From IMG/VR virus record IMGVR_UViG_3300021959_000338, positions 1 to 25,810 of that record: a stretch of DNA of 25,810 bases; one strand, written 5' to 3'. Within the stretch, counting starts at the first letter, position 1; each line of letters starts with the position of its first letter. The notes beneath the pieces were generated by a model, which was not told where the DNA came from, searched no databases, and saw only the letters and a program-made list of their open reading frames with translations. Positions 14,339 through 23,282 of the stretch are shown here, piece after piece. Both the position numbers and the translations under genes were made by a program. The stretch comes from a virus.

Positions 14339-14698
14339 TTAATATTCTATAATAAAATTTGGAATAGGTTGAATTAATTTTAACTGTTCTGGTTCAGTAA
14401 CCGCATCTATTGAGGGCAATGCGGGCGCATCACGCAGAGCTTGTTTTTGAGCTACAATTTCGCTAACATCATCGCCTCTTTCTAATGCTCTTATATACTG
14501 GGTATCAAGATCCTCTAAAATAGACGCTCTATCCCGCCTTATTTTGTCCCTCCAGACATCTTTGGCTTTTTCTAAGTTTATGGTAATTGGGCCATCATCA
14601 ACAACTGTCCAAGCATCTCTAAAAGCCTTTTCTGCGGGCATTGTGTATTCAGAGGCATTGTAATCAGTAAGCCCTATTCTTACAAAAAAATCACTCAT
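14339..14698 (-). CDS. Tail fibre assembly protein-like
   Basis: The protein has 119 residues when started at the ATG at 14698, which gives an ATGA overlap with the upstream gene (the frame is open five codons further). The core INLEKAKDVWRDKIRRDRA, then LDTQYIRALERGDD and KQALRDAPALPSIDAVTEPEQLK, is the pattern of phage tail-fibre assembly chaperones common next to fibre genes in marine phages. It would help fold or attach the collagen-like fibres. No cofactor motif. Confidence 0.7.
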   Translation of the reverse strand: MSDFFVRIGLTDYNASEYTMPAEKAFRDAWTVVDDGPITINLEKAKDVWRDKIRRDRASILEDLDTQYIRALERGDDVSEIVAQKQALRDAPALPSIDAVTEPEQLKLIQPIPNFIIEY

Positions 14699-15096
14699 AA
14701 AGCCATCTCCCATGCATTTCTGAACGTTCTATCTTTAGGAATATCTTTTCTCAATACAATTTTAAACATTGGCCTGTTATGAGCTTTCGCCCAACACTTT
14801 CTGGGAAGTGATTTCATAGCAACATATTGAACTGCTTCTTCTTCTGTGAGGGGGCCAATTCTAGGTGCTGTCCATTGAGCTTGATGTGTTTCTGGATCAT
14901 GTTTAAATTGCTTGTGCCATCCCTCATCTATTGCCTTACGCTCATCATCATTAAGCTTTAGAAACACAGATATTGGGGGCAGACCGCCCGACATAGCCAT
15001 TTTTAACCATGTATCAGCCAAAACCATAAAAGAAGTAGGTTCATCTGGCTTGTCAGGGTCATCAAATAAAATACAATATTTATTTTCTACTGACAT
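14695..15096 (-). CDS. Protein of unknown function, probable fibre-associated
   Basis: The protein has 133 residues, soluble, with FDDPDKPDEPTSFMVLADTWLKMAMSGG near the start and KSLPRKCWAKAHNRPMFKIVL near the end. It overlaps the short collagen fibre gene by 10 nt and the assembly-protein-like gene by 4 nt, so it is probably co-translated with them. It may be a second fibre chaperone. Not recognised as a known family. Confidence 0.65.
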   Translation of the reverse strand: MSVENKYCILFDDPDKPDEPTSFMVLADTWLKMAMSGGLPPISVFLKLNDDERKAIDEGWHKQFKHDPETHQAQWTAPRIGPLTEEEAVQYVAMKSLPRKCWAKAHNRPMFKIVLRKDIPKDRTFRNAWEMAL

Positions 15097-15575
15097 AACA
15101 CACCTACACTTGGAGTGTCGTAATAGGCGCTTTCTATATATCCACCAATATATGTAACCGCCGATGTTCTGCTGTTACTTTGCTGACCCCCAGCGTATTT
15201 ACCACTTAAATATTGCCAGTAAGTTGAGGAAAAATACGAAATAACGCCGCATGATAAATAATAAGCGTCACTAAAGTTAGTTGTAAAGTCTACTCCATAT
15301 TTACCCGTTCCATAATCAATTAAAACAGCAGCACCAGTATCTTGCTCGAAACCAGAAGTTGTGGAGGTCCCATCAAAAGTTGCCGCTACTGTCGCTGAAC
15401 CCGCTGATCCATTTGGTCCAGTTGGTCCTGTTGGGCCTGTCGGGCCTGTCGGGCCTGTCGGCCCCGCTCCAGCCGCAGCTTGGACTGTCGATGTGGTTGT
15501 GCTATCGAGGGAAGCAATATTTTGTAATTCCCTTGAGTTATTAATTACGGTTGTACCTGATATTTGAATAGCCAT
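15087..15575 (-). CDS. Short collagen-like fibre or tip protein
   Basis: The protein has 162 residues. An N-terminal segment (residues 1-35, AIQISGTTVINNSRELQNI) resembles the start of marine phage fibre proteins. It is followed by six or seven Gly-Pro-Thr/Asn triplets (residues 38-59; 15399-15464), then a C-terminal domain of about 100 residues rich in Tyr, Ser and Thr that is probably beta-structured. There is no Lys in the triplets, unlike the large fibre. The layout (adapter, short collagen trimerisation stalk, globular head) suits a trimeric tip protein. A proposed receptor-binding role is inference. Confidence 0.75.
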   Translation of the reverse strand: MAIQISGTTVINNSRELQNIASLDSTTTSTVQAAAGAGPTGPTGPTGPTGPTGPNGSAGSATVAATFDGTSTTSGFEQDTGAAVLIDYGTGKYGVDFTTNFSDAYYLSCGVISYFSSTYWQYLSGKYAGGQQSNSRTSAVTYIGGYIESAYYDTPSVGVLCQ

Positions 15576-15601
15576 CTTCGTGTCCTTTTACTATTAGCCA
15601 T

Positions 15602-18382
15602 TTATTTTTTGACTTGATCCTTTAGCTCATCAATCTGAGTTTGCTGAGATTTAATTGCTTCAACTAGATGACCAATAAGGCCGATATAGTTGATAGATTT
15701 TATGCCACTATCTGCGTCAGTATTCACAACTTCTGGGATTATCGGCTCAACCTGTTGAGCAATGAAGCCTTGGCCTTGAACGCCGCTTTCTCTCCAATCA
15801 AATGAAACACCCTCAAGCTGACAAATATCAGAGAGCGCATTTTCAATTGGCTTAATGTTTTCCTTTAGCCGCTCATCAGAGGTGTTGTTAAAGGTTCCAT
15901 CAACCGTTGTAATTTTGCCAGCCGTAATTTTTAGAATGTCATCAACGCCCCAAAACCCAAAGGACATAAAGTTACTATCAGATCCGCTAGATGAATATTG
16001 AAAACGCCAATCAGCAACATTTTTTGTGCTGAGAGCGCGGCCCATCATAAATTGTTCACTTTCACCAGAAGTGAGGTTTGAGTTTAAAGCTTCAATAGCC
16101 TTGTTAAACGTGCTTGAGCTAGAGTTATTGATTTGCAAACACGCACTGCCGCTTGCCCCACCACTGTTGATTTCAATATCACCAAAAAAGCGAGATGTTC
16201 CATCCTGATCAATATTAACTCGCTCAATACTATCGGTATCTTTATTTGCGTTTGTAGGTTTTGTGAAAAACCTTAATCTTGCGCCATCATCACTATCACC
16301 AGCAGTTTCAGTCGCTTCTGCAACGATGCGAGCGGGCAACTGAGATTTAGTCTGTACTGGAAAATAAATGCTACCATCTGTATGCCCAAAGTTGATAGAG
16401 CCTAAATCATCACCACTGCTTGTTGTTGTGTCATTTCTTAGTAAAATTAAATCAGCAGAATTTCCACTTGCAGAAGAAAACTTAAATGTACCAGTTTCTT
16501 GATTACCAATGTCTAAATATCCATTATAATTCCACTGAATGTATGCCTTATCAGTAGTATTTTCTTGCCAGCGAATGTAAGGAAGAAGTGAGCCTGACAA
16601 GATTATCTTTTCGTCGCCAGAACTATCTATCTCTATGTTTCCAGTAAAAGTACCGCCGCCAAAAGGATCTCCACTTGGCCCTGTCGGTCCTGTTGGGCCT
16701 GTCGGTCCCGTACTGCCGCCAGAACCAGTCTGCCCTTTTTGCCCTTTTTGGCCTTTCGCCCCCGTGCTTCCCGTTGGTCCTGTTGGGCCTGTGTTCCCGA
16801 TCTCACCTTTTTGACCTTTTTGACCTTTAGATCCTTCTGGACCGCCGCCGCCCGTTGGGCCTGTGTTCCCGATCTCACCCTTCTGACCTTTTTCGCCTTT
16901 TTGACCTTTTGAGCCAGTTGGTCCTGTGCCTCCTGTTGCACCAGTATCTCCGACCTCACCTTTTTGACCTTTTTGCCCCTTGGCTCCTGTAGAGCCTGTC
17001 GCTCCGACCTCCCCCTTTTGCCCTTTCTGGCCTTTAGATCCTGTCGGCCCCGTACCACCCTGCGGTCCTGTCGGCCCCGCTTGGCCTTTTTGTCCTTTGG
17101 CTCCTGTTGGTCCAGTATTTCCTACCTCGCCTTTTTGACCTTTGGCCCCTGTGCTTCCAGTGCCGCCTGTTGGTCCTGTCGGGCCAGTTGCGCCTATTAC
17201 TCCAACCTCACCCTTCTGACCTTTTTGCCCGTCTGGTCCAGTTGGGCCTGTGCCCCCAGTTGGGCCAGTATTCCCTACCTCGCCCTTTTGCCCCTTAGCG
17301 CCATTTGAACCATTTGAGCCTGATGGGCCTGTGTTCCCAACCTCTCCCTTTTGTCCCTTGGCTCCTGTCGATCCAGTAGGCCCAGTGCCGCCTGTGGGGC
17401 CAGTGTTTCCGATTTCCCCTTTTTGGCCTTTGGCTCCAGTCGGGCCTGTCGGGCCTGTCGATCCTGTCGCGCCGACCTCACCCTTCTGGCCCTTGGCTCC
17501 GCTGGAACCAGTTACCCCGACTTCGCCTTTTTGCCCTTTAGAACCCTGCGGGCCTGTCGGTCCCGTTGATCCTGTCGGCCCTTGAAGCGCAACATTCGCA
17601 ACGGTTTGCTTTTCCCATGCGCTCGCGCTTACATCATAGATTGGTATAAGATCCGTAGAAGATGCGTCAGTACCCGTAGAGAAGGCCGTGAGTGCGGCTC
17701 CTACATTTGTTTGATCAGTTACATCCGCGTTTGTTTCCACGGTGTCGAGCTTCGTACCATCCGCTGCAACGTCACGGCCATCAATGGTTCCGCTTGCTGC
17801 GATATTGCCCGTAATTGAAACCCCTGTGCTGGAAGTGGCGAATTTGGCTGCGTTGTTGTGGTAAAGCTGGACGGCCCCATCAATATTAAATGCTGCGGAT
17901 GTTTCTGAGTTACCCTTTTGAATGTAAACAGCCGTACCATTAGTTGTAAGTATTAAACTTCCAGTGCCTTCATCCTTAATATAACTATTAGACCCATCAT
18001 GATAAATCTGGAGATCAGACCCATCACCTAAATTAATCTTTTTATTGTCTGGGATATTAAAGTTGCCGCTCGCATCCGCAATAAAAGCTTTAGAGGCGGG
18101 TTCTGAAACAAAGATATTCTTTGATCCCGCCCCCCAATTTACAGAATTTCCAGAGTTAGAGGACGCTATGATAGTTGTTCGCGCTAGTGTCGGCCCCGTT
18201 GTTGAGAAGGTTCCGATCCCAATTTCAAAATCGCTATCATCCGTGCAGACGTAATAGGTTGTGTTTCCATTCCCTATAGCCGCAAAGGTTTGGAACCCGT
18301 TGACCGCCCCGCCAAGCGCATAATCACTTGTGCTGGTTGTGGTTGTGGTTTCCTTGACGCGATCCGCAAATACTAAAGCCAT
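15602..18382 (-). CDS. Large collagen-like tail fibre with S74 intramolecular chaperone
   Basis: The protein has 926 residues. Residues 1-105 form an N-terminal fibre adapter; 106-267 hold repeats of the [19 protein letters not shown] type. Residues 268-570 are 101 uninterrupted Gly-X-Y triplets, with blocks such as [19 protein letters not shown]. All 32 Lys there are at Y and precede Gly; Pro is only at X; Y is otherwise mostly Thr. Residues 576-830 form a beta-rich segment. Residues 835-926 are a peptidase S74 chaperone domain with [12 protein letters not shown]: Ser835 and Lys840 are the expected self-cleavage dyad, and the domain ends in a coiled coil. The S74 domain trimerises and cuts itself off, which fits registration of a collagen triple helix. 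KGE triplets also allow Lys-Glu salt bridges. A trimeric side or tip fibre is likely. Confidence 0.9.
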   Translation of the reverse strand: MALVFADRVKETTTTTSTSDYALGGAVNGFQTFAAIGNGNTTYYVCTDDSDFEIGIGTFSTTGPTLARTTIIASSNSGNSVNWGAGSKNIFVSEPASKAFIADASGNFNIPDNKKINLGDGSDLQIYHDGSNSYIKDEGTGSLILTTNGTAVYIQKGNSETSAAFNIDGAVQLYHNNAAKFATSSTGVSITGNIAASGTIDGRDVAADGTKLDTVETNADVTDQTNVGAALTAFSTGTDASSTDLIPIYDVSASAWEKQTVANVALQGPTGSTGPTGPQGSKGQKGEVGVTGSSGAKGQKGEVGATGSTGPTGPTGAKGQKGEIGNTGPTGGTGPTGSTGAKGQKGEVGNTGPSGSNGSNGAKGQKGEVGNTGPTGGTGPTGPDGQKGQKGEVGVIGATGPTGPTGGTGSTGAKGQKGEVGNTGPTGAKGQKGQAGPTGPQGGTGPTGSKGQKGQKGEVGATGSTGAKGQKGQKGEVGDTGATGGTGPTGSKGQKGEKGQKGEIGNTGPTGGGGPEGSKGQKGQKGEIGNTGPTGPTGSTGAKGQKGQKGQTGSGGSTGPTGPTGPTGPSGDPFGGGTFTGNIEIDSSGDEKIILSGSLLPYIRWQENTTDKAYIQWNYNGYLDIGNQETGTFKFSSASGNSADLILLRNDTTTSSGDDLGSINFGHTDGSIYFPVQTKSQLPARIVAEATETAGDSDDGARLRFFTKPTNANKDTDSIERVNIDQDGTSRFFGDIEINSGGASGSACLQINNSSSSTFNKAIEALNSNLTSGESEQFMMGRALSTKNVADWRFQYSSSGSDSNFMSFGFWGVDDILKITAGKITTVDGTFNNTSDERLKENIKPIENALSDICQLEGVSFDWRESGVQGQGFIAQQVEPIIPEVVNTDADSGIKSINYIGLIGHLVEAIKSQQTQIDELKDQVKK
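16673..17581 (-). repeat. Collagen Gly-X-Y repeat region (101 triplets)
   Basis: Encodes residues 268-570 of the fibre. A higher-order, imperfect repeat of about 21-24 codons around [16 protein letters not shown] recurs roughly 10 times, with some units having an extra GQK. Such repeats allow length change by slippage or recombination. On the opposite strand it gives long Pro-Gly-rich open frames that are not genes. Confidence 0.9.
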
Positions 18383-18405
18383 AGCAGCCCCCTAATTAAA
18401 ATTAC

Positions 18406-18777
18406 TTATGCAGGGTCTGGTATACCTATATCGAAAGTCGCAAGGGTAAATGTGTTGCCAGATGTTACCGCCTGAGATGCCGTAAGGGAGCCCGTAGCGA
18501 GCAAACGACTGTTGTTGGTATCTACAAGCGCATAATGAGTTGCCGTGCCTGTCGCGGTTACTGAGCCATCTGTAATAGAAGCTACCGCAACCTTACGACC
18601 GCCGCCGCTTCGATCCGCTGGTGCGCCGATTGAAAGGCTGGTTGAGTTACCAAGCGCATAAGTAGAATTTGCTTCTGCGTAAGTTGACGCTTCCTGTGAG
18701 GTTACAAGAACTTTATTTGCTTCCGTGTCTAAAGTCGTAAGGCCATTATCAAAGACCCTGTTGTTTAAAGTAGCCAT
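18406..18777 (-). CDS. Small structural-looking protein of unknown function
   Basis: The protein has 123 residues, rich in Thr, Ala, Ser and Gly, with beta-type sequence throughout (LNNRVFDNGLTTLDTEANKV, later GRKVAVASITDGSVTATG and THYALVDTNNSRLLATGSL). I recognise this start and body as a family common in marine phage structural modules, but know no defined function. It lies between the tail-tip protein and the collagen fibre. AAGGAG is 7 nt before the ATG. A decoration or fibre-linked protein is plausible. Confidence 0.7.
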   Translation of the reverse strand: MATLNNRVFDNGLTTLDTEANKVLVTSQEASTYAEANSTYALGNSTSLSIGAPADRSGGGRKVAVASITDGSVTATGTATHYALVDTNNSRLLATGSLTASQAVTSGNTFTLATFDIGIPDPA

Positions 18778-18789
18778 ATCATAAGTCTC

Positions 18790-18850
18790 CTTTTTGGCGA
18801 TACTGGGAACGTATCATATAAAGCGATTTACATCAATCAGGCTTTGCATC
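18790..18850 (-). promoter_or_regulatory. Possible internal promoter ahead of the fibre block (weak)
   Basis: The 78-nt gap after the tail-tip gene is among the largest in the structural operon. On the minus strand it contains TATGAT (18813-18818), close to a -10 consensus, with CTGATT 16 nt upstream as a poor -35 element, followed by AAGGAGAC before the next ATG. This is only a suggestion from sequence; AT-rich DNA gives such matches by chance. Confidence 0.25.
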
Positions 18851-18855
18851 CCACC

Positions 18856-21800
18856 TCAGTACCCAATCGCAATATATCTTGCAGTAAATGTTCCCCCATA
18901 ATCATTGCTGCGGTTCACAACAAATGTTGTGGTGCTGTAGCTCAATGTGTTCGATATTAAACTTGGGATTACTTGTATCGTAGCTGTAGAAAAGGCTGTG
19001 TGATATGTAACCGTCTGGTTGTTGCCAGTGTTGCTTTGCCATTGACCAAACCTTACTTGCAATCCAGACGGGTGGTTAAATGACCCGTTTTCGTTCCCGC
19101 TATCTAGGGTAAATGAATTACTGTAATCTGTTTGGGTTTGCAGAACAACGGGATCAAGACCGCTTGTTTGGATTGTTCCAAAGATAACCCCATTGCCACC
19201 AGATCCACCGTGGCCCCTTGAGCTATCGCCACCCGCGCCACCCGCGCCCACTACGATCTGGCTTAAAGTAACTTCTGTCGCATCGCTAATGTCAAAAGTG
19301 TTGTTAATGGTTTGAGCCGCGCCGCCGCCCGCACCACCATGCCTTGAACTTGTATTCCAGTTATAGTCACGACCACCACCGCCACCGCCGCCCGATCCGA
19401 GCAAACCAGACCCACCTGTTTGACCCGCGCCACCACCACCGCCGCCCGCCGCTCTTGAGCTTGCTTGACCCGCGTCACCGTCTGTTTTCGCCGCGCCTCG
19501 ACCTACCGCCGCCGCGCCTCCTGATGCAGTAAAGTCATAAGGGCTATTTGCAGCATTTGCCCCACCAACAATCGTTAGGCGATAAGTGGTATCAGCCCCC
19601 GCTTGTGCGCGGGTTCCATTTTGACTTTCAGCGCCTTCACCGCCCCCGCCGCCGCCAATACCGTTCAAGGTTACTTGGATAGCATTTGGGCGAACTTCCG
19701 TAGATGGGTTGCCCGTCACATGCTTTATTGTAGTTACACTGCTAGTCGTAGCTGTAATATCGGAGATTGCGACCGTGCCAGTTGCTTGCTTTGTAATCGT
19801 CGGCTGAATAAGCTTTGTAAGTAATGGGGTAAACTCAATCCCGTGTTCAGTTGTTAGGCCAGAGTTGCTTAACGCCGTAAACGCAAAATCAAAGTTTGAA
19901 GCGCCTGCTCCCGCAGGGTTTCCAAAAAAAATGCCGTTTTTCTCATCTGAATATACCTCTTTTCCTATGCGCCAAGCCGCACCATCCAAAAGGTCTACAT
20001 CTTCATTTACAATAAGCTGCCCCGCCGTAACCTCTTGGGCTTGAAGCGATTGCGCCAAAACTTCTTGAGAAAGAACAGTAGGTGAGAAGAAAACAGGGCT
20101 ATCAAATTCAGCCGCATTATCCGTCCAATCTTGTGACGCATAATCCCATTTCCTTGAAGAAGCTTGAATAAATCTGACTTCAACCGTTTTGCTCGCGGGA
20201 ATAGATGCAAGATTTTTCCTATCAAGAAATTGAGGCAGTAATTCTACTGAAACGCTATTGTTTGAACTACCAGAGGCGGGAGTTGTAGACTTAAAGTCTC
20301 CCCTTTTTAAAAGTTCCCCGTCAAAAATAACTGTTGTTGACTGGTCTGGCGTATGACCGCCCGTAATAGTAAAAGTTGTTTGCCCCGCCGTTGTTGTAAA
20401 TGTTTGTGTTTTTGCTAAAACAAATCTTCCCCAAACGACAGCATCTTGAGGAAGATCCGACATTTGGGCAAGCAATGGATTAATCTCTAAGAACGCCTCA
20501 TCAAGCTTTGCCTGAGTGGTTGAATTATTTGGCCTTGGATCGACCCCCGCCTCACTGCCTCCAACCTCGTTATTCATTGGTATTTCAGCGCCGTTCAAGG
20601 AAACCACAAGACCACTTTGACCCGTTGGCCCCGTTGGCCCCTGCACATCAGCCGCAACGGTTCCGTTTGCGGTTAGGCTTACCGCACTTGTGTTTCCAGA
20701 ATAATCAACTGCCCTTATCTTATAGGTGTGCGTTGTATTTTGGGTTAATCCCCCATGCACAAAGCTTGTCCCCGCTGACGTTCCACGTTGATATACAGAA
20801 CCACTTATTTCTTCAAAAACTTCCATGAAAGCAAAATCGGCGGGCCGTTCTGGATCTCCTGCGTTTAATGGATCAAAATAATTAGCCCATGAAATCTCTA
20901 ACTGCTTTACACCCGCCGTAACTGTTGGGGCTTGGGGTTGAGGGGGAGCGGTTGTATCCGTTACCGCCGTTGCATTGATTGTTGCGTATGCCCCCGCGTT
21001 CTCGTTGACCGTGATAGCTCTAACGCGGAAATTGTAGGTTGTGCCAGCCGTGAGGGGTTCGATCTCTATAGCGTTATTTGGAGCAATAGTAGAAGAATAA
21101 TTTGAAAGACTACTTGGCTTCCATTGAACCTCGTAGTGCCTTATCTGAGCGTTTGAAACTGCGTTCCACGAAAGGATAACCCGCGACATTGTGGTCCCAT
21201 CCGTCTGCAAAGACGATGCGGTTGTTGCGGCCAAACCCGTTATTGCCAACCCAGCCGTATTATCACCAAGGCTTGTGTTATTGTGAGTGATCGCTTGATA
21301 CTCATCCGAGCTTATTGACCACTGATAAACAGTTGAGGATGTTTCTTGTAGGTTCAAACTCACAGAAGGATTAGAGCCATCAAGGCCGCTCATCTTCCAA
21401 CCCATTACCTTGAACTGCTTTCCTTGCTGTTGGGTTGGGTCTGTTTCTTCAGGATCTTCTATCCAGCCATATCTTTTTAACCTTAATTCTATTGTATCCC
21501 CCACTTGAACAGAAAAAGCTTTCTCAAGTGTAAATGTCGCTGTAACAGATATTTGCTCGCGGCCAACAAAAAGAACCTGTTTCGCAAGACGCTGCGCCGT
21601 TGCGCTGTTAGTTGTTAATGGTAGCGTAAGATCAAGCACACTTTCTTGACCATTATCTTCTGAAAGACTTGGGATTTGCTGTTGTGGGTAATCTGTAGCA
21701 ATATATCGTCCACTAGCCGATCCATCTATAAATGTTCCCTTAACTGTGTTTACCGTATCACGCCGTGAGAAGCGCGTAGAAACGCCGATGTCACTGATAA

Positions 21801-22833
21801 TATCGTCATACCCAAAAGCGTTTGCCCCGCTTACAGATGCGTCTGGTGAAGTGTACGCGCCAGCCAAAAGCCTCCACTTACCTTGGCCGTAAAACAAGGT
21901 TCCGTTCAGCGTGGTCATAAACGCATTTAAATTCTGTTGCGGGGTTCCCCCAGTTGTGACGGTTCCATTTATCTTGAAAGAGTTTTCTTCAACACCCGAT
22001 GTACCCGTTGAGGCGCAAGCTGCGACCGCTGTTGCGATCATATCATCGTCAATAGATGTTTGCTCTGCACCAACCCCAAAATCAGAAGTGAGGTAATCTC
22101 TAATCGCTAACGCTGGCTCGTCAGAATATTGCCATGTGGTGGGGTCATTGGTTCTGTGGCTGCTAACCCCTAACGAATTATCGTAAGCGCTACTGGTGCT
22201 GTCTTTTCTGGGGTCATATACCTTTTTGCCGCGAACCTTTGCAGTGATCAAGGGAGTGCCGCCCGAGAAAGTGTCGGCGTCATATTCCATCCTGATATAA
22301 AGGCAAGCAATACCCTGACCTTTGAACGTAGTGTTTATATCTGTTGGCTTGTGGGTAAGGCTTTGGAGATCGCTGTAAACATTCTGGGTTGGGGAACCTG
22401 TAAATTTCTTAATATAAATTTTTTGGTTCCAGTTAGTTCCACCCGCGCCAGTGGTCACATAACCCTCTGAACCAGAGGCAAAACTTACGATTTCATCTTG
22501 GATATAAATATCACCGATACTATCGACTTCATGCCCAGCTAAAATTAAAAATCTGTGCAAATATTTATTGTCAGAACTTACTTCTGCATATGTGATTAAG
22601 CCGCCTTTTCTGGTTTCTCCATAAACAAGGTCAAAATCCCCTATTGGATCAATCTGGTTTGTTAGCCCCCTAGAAGCCCCGCCTTGATCTAAACCTTTTA
22701 GTTTATCATCAAGAACCGCGTTTAGGGCAACGGCGCTAACAGTTGCAACAACGGCAACCCCTACGGCGTAAGTGACCGCAGCGCTTGCTGTAACACCCGC
22801 TGCACTAAGAACAATCGCACCTACTACCGCCAT
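18856..22833 (-). CDS. Large tail-tip / J-like fibre protein with FN3, glycine-rich and fibre-tip domains
   Basis: The protein has 1325 residues. Residues 1-45 are hydrophobic, then DLVYGETRKGGLITYAEVSSDNKYLHRF starts the J-like part (to about 530) with KVRGKKVYDPRKD and DYLTSDFGVG. About 530-730 hold two fibronectin-III-like domains (VILSWNAVSNAQIRHYEVQW, TTYNFRVRAIT; LEISWANYFDP, HTYKIRAVDYSGN), followed by a short GPTGPTGQSG insert. About 1050-1222 is extremely Gly-rich, with poly-Gly runs and Ala/Ser, like polyglycine-helix adhesin domains. The last 95 residues (FNHPSGLQVRFGQW, TVTYHTAFSTATIQV, ending FTARYIAIGY) look like a gp53-type receptor-binding tip. It would form the central tail tip and bind the host. 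It starts on the stop of the acetyltransferase gene (TGATG). Confidence 0.88.
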   Translation of the reverse strand: MAVVGAIVLSAAGVTASAAVTYAVGVAVVATVSAVALNAVLDDKLKGLDQGGASRGLTNQIDPIGDFDLVYGETRKGGLITYAEVSSDNKYLHRFLILAGHEVDSIGDIYIQDEIVSFASGSEGYVTTGAGGTNWNQKIYIKKFTGSPTQNVYSDLQSLTHKPTDINTTFKGQGIACLYIRMEYDADTFSGGTPLITAKVRGKKVYDPRKDSTSSAYDNSLGVSSHRTNDPTTWQYSDEPALAIRDYLTSDFGVGAEQTSIDDDMIATAVAACASTGTSGVEENSFKINGTVTTGGTPQQNLNAFMTTLNGTLFYGQGKWRLLAGAYTSPDASVSGANAFGYDDIISDIGVSTRFSRRDTVNTVKGTFIDGSASGRYIATDYPQQQIPSLSEDNGQESVLDLTLPLTTNSATAQRLAKQVLFVGREQISVTATFTLEKAFSVQVGDTIELRLKRYGWIEDPEETDPTQQQGKQFKVMGWKMSGLDGSNPSVSLNLQETSSTVYQWSISSDEYQAITHNNTSLGDNTAGLAITGLAATTASSLQTDGTTMSRVILSWNAVSNAQIRHYEVQWKPSSLSNYSSTIAPNNAIEIEPLTAGTTYNFRVRAITVNENAGAYATINATAVTDTTAPPQPQAPTVTAGVKQLEISWANYFDPLNAGDPERPADFAFMEVFEEISGSVYQRGTSAGTSFVHGGLTQNTTHTYKIRAVDYSGNTSAVSLTANGTVAADVQGPTGPTGQSGLVVSLNGAEIPMNNEVGGSEAGVDPRPNNSTTQAKLDEAFLEINPLLAQMSDLPQDAVVWGRFVLAKTQTFTTTAGQTTFTITGGHTPDQSTTVIFDGELLKRGDFKSTTPASGSSNNSVSVELLPQFLDRKNLASIPASKTVEVRFIQASSRKWDYASQDWTDNAAEFDSPVFFSPTVLSQEVLAQSLQAQEVTAGQLIVNEDVDLLDGAAWRIGKEVYSDEKNGIFFGNPAGAGASNFDFAFTALSNSGLTTEHGIEFTPLLTKLIQPTITKQATGTVAISDITATTSSVTTIKHVTGNPSTEVRPNAIQVTLNGIGGGGGGEGAESQNGTRAQAGADTTYRLTIVGGANAANSPYDFTASGGAAAVGRGAAKTDGDAGQASSRAAGGGGGGAGQTGGSGLLGSGGGGGGGRDYNWNTSSRHGGAGGGAAQTINNTFDISDATEVTLSQIVVGAGGAGGDSSRGHGGSGGNGVIFGTIQTSGLDPVVLQTQTDYSNSFTLDSGNENGSFNHPSGLQVRFGQWQSNTGNNQTVTYHTAFSTATIQVIPSLISNTLSYSTTTFVVNRSNDYGGTFTARYIAIGY

Positions 22834-23282
22834 CAGTTCAACCTTTTAGAAAAATTGTTTTCGATATGAGTATAACCCATTCTATCAAGTAGCGCATCAA
22901 ATGGTTTGTGGATCTTGGTATTCACAATCAAAACAGAAACGCCATCTTCTTTAAGGAATTTCTCAGCCACCTTCAAAAGCTTCATCCCCGCTAAACCCTT
23001 TCGATACTCTGGGTGCAAAAACAAAACATCATTATAAGCAAAAATATGGTCTTTGTAGTGCATTGATCTTTGTGCAAGAACCACAAAATACCCAACCAGA
23101 ACGCCTTCATCACGGGCGGTAAAAACCTTTAAAATGCCCTGCGCTTCTGCCGCTTCGTATTGATCCCAATCAGGATTGAGTTTGATTTCGTCTTGATTGA
23201 GCGCAATTTGCTCCCAGTGCAACTGAATGAGAGCTTGGATCTCAATATAAACAGAAGATAAAAATTCCTGTTGGTATCTCAT
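22833..23282 (-). CDS. GNAT-family acetyltransferase
   Basis: The protein has 149 residues. It has the GNAT fold sequence: VFTARDEGVLVGYFVVL (strand 4 region), then the acetyl-CoA motif LHPEYRKGLAGMKLLKVAEKFL, with the R-x-x-G-x-(G/A) pattern changed to RKGLAG, and NTKIHKPFDALLDRMGYTHIEN. It starts at the ATG at 23282, which overlaps the preceding stop (TGATG); the frame is open 6 codons further. It acts on an unknown amine substrate. Its placement between the tail hub and tail-tip genes is unusual for an enzyme, though such insertions occur in marine phages. Confidence 0.8.
   Translation of the reverse strand: MRYQQEFLSSVYIEIQALIQLHWEQIALNQDEIKLNPDWDQYEAAEAQGILKVFTARDEGVLVGYFVVLAQRSMHYKDHIFAYNDVLFLHPEYRKGLAGMKLLKVAEKFLKEDGVSVLIVNTKIHKPFDALLDRMGYTHIENNFSKRLN

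Noticed and set aside
16633-17058. Arg/Lys-rich minus-strand frame over the collagen repeats
   Set aside because: Shadow of the repeat in another frame; composition is dictated by Gly-Lys codons.
17250-17585. Plus-strand open frames rich in Gly-Pro-Val over the collagen region (also at 15361-15567 and 2907-3137)
   Set aside because: They are the antisense of Gly-X-Y codons (GGxCCx repeats stay open on both strands). No ribosome binding site, opposite to all neighbours.
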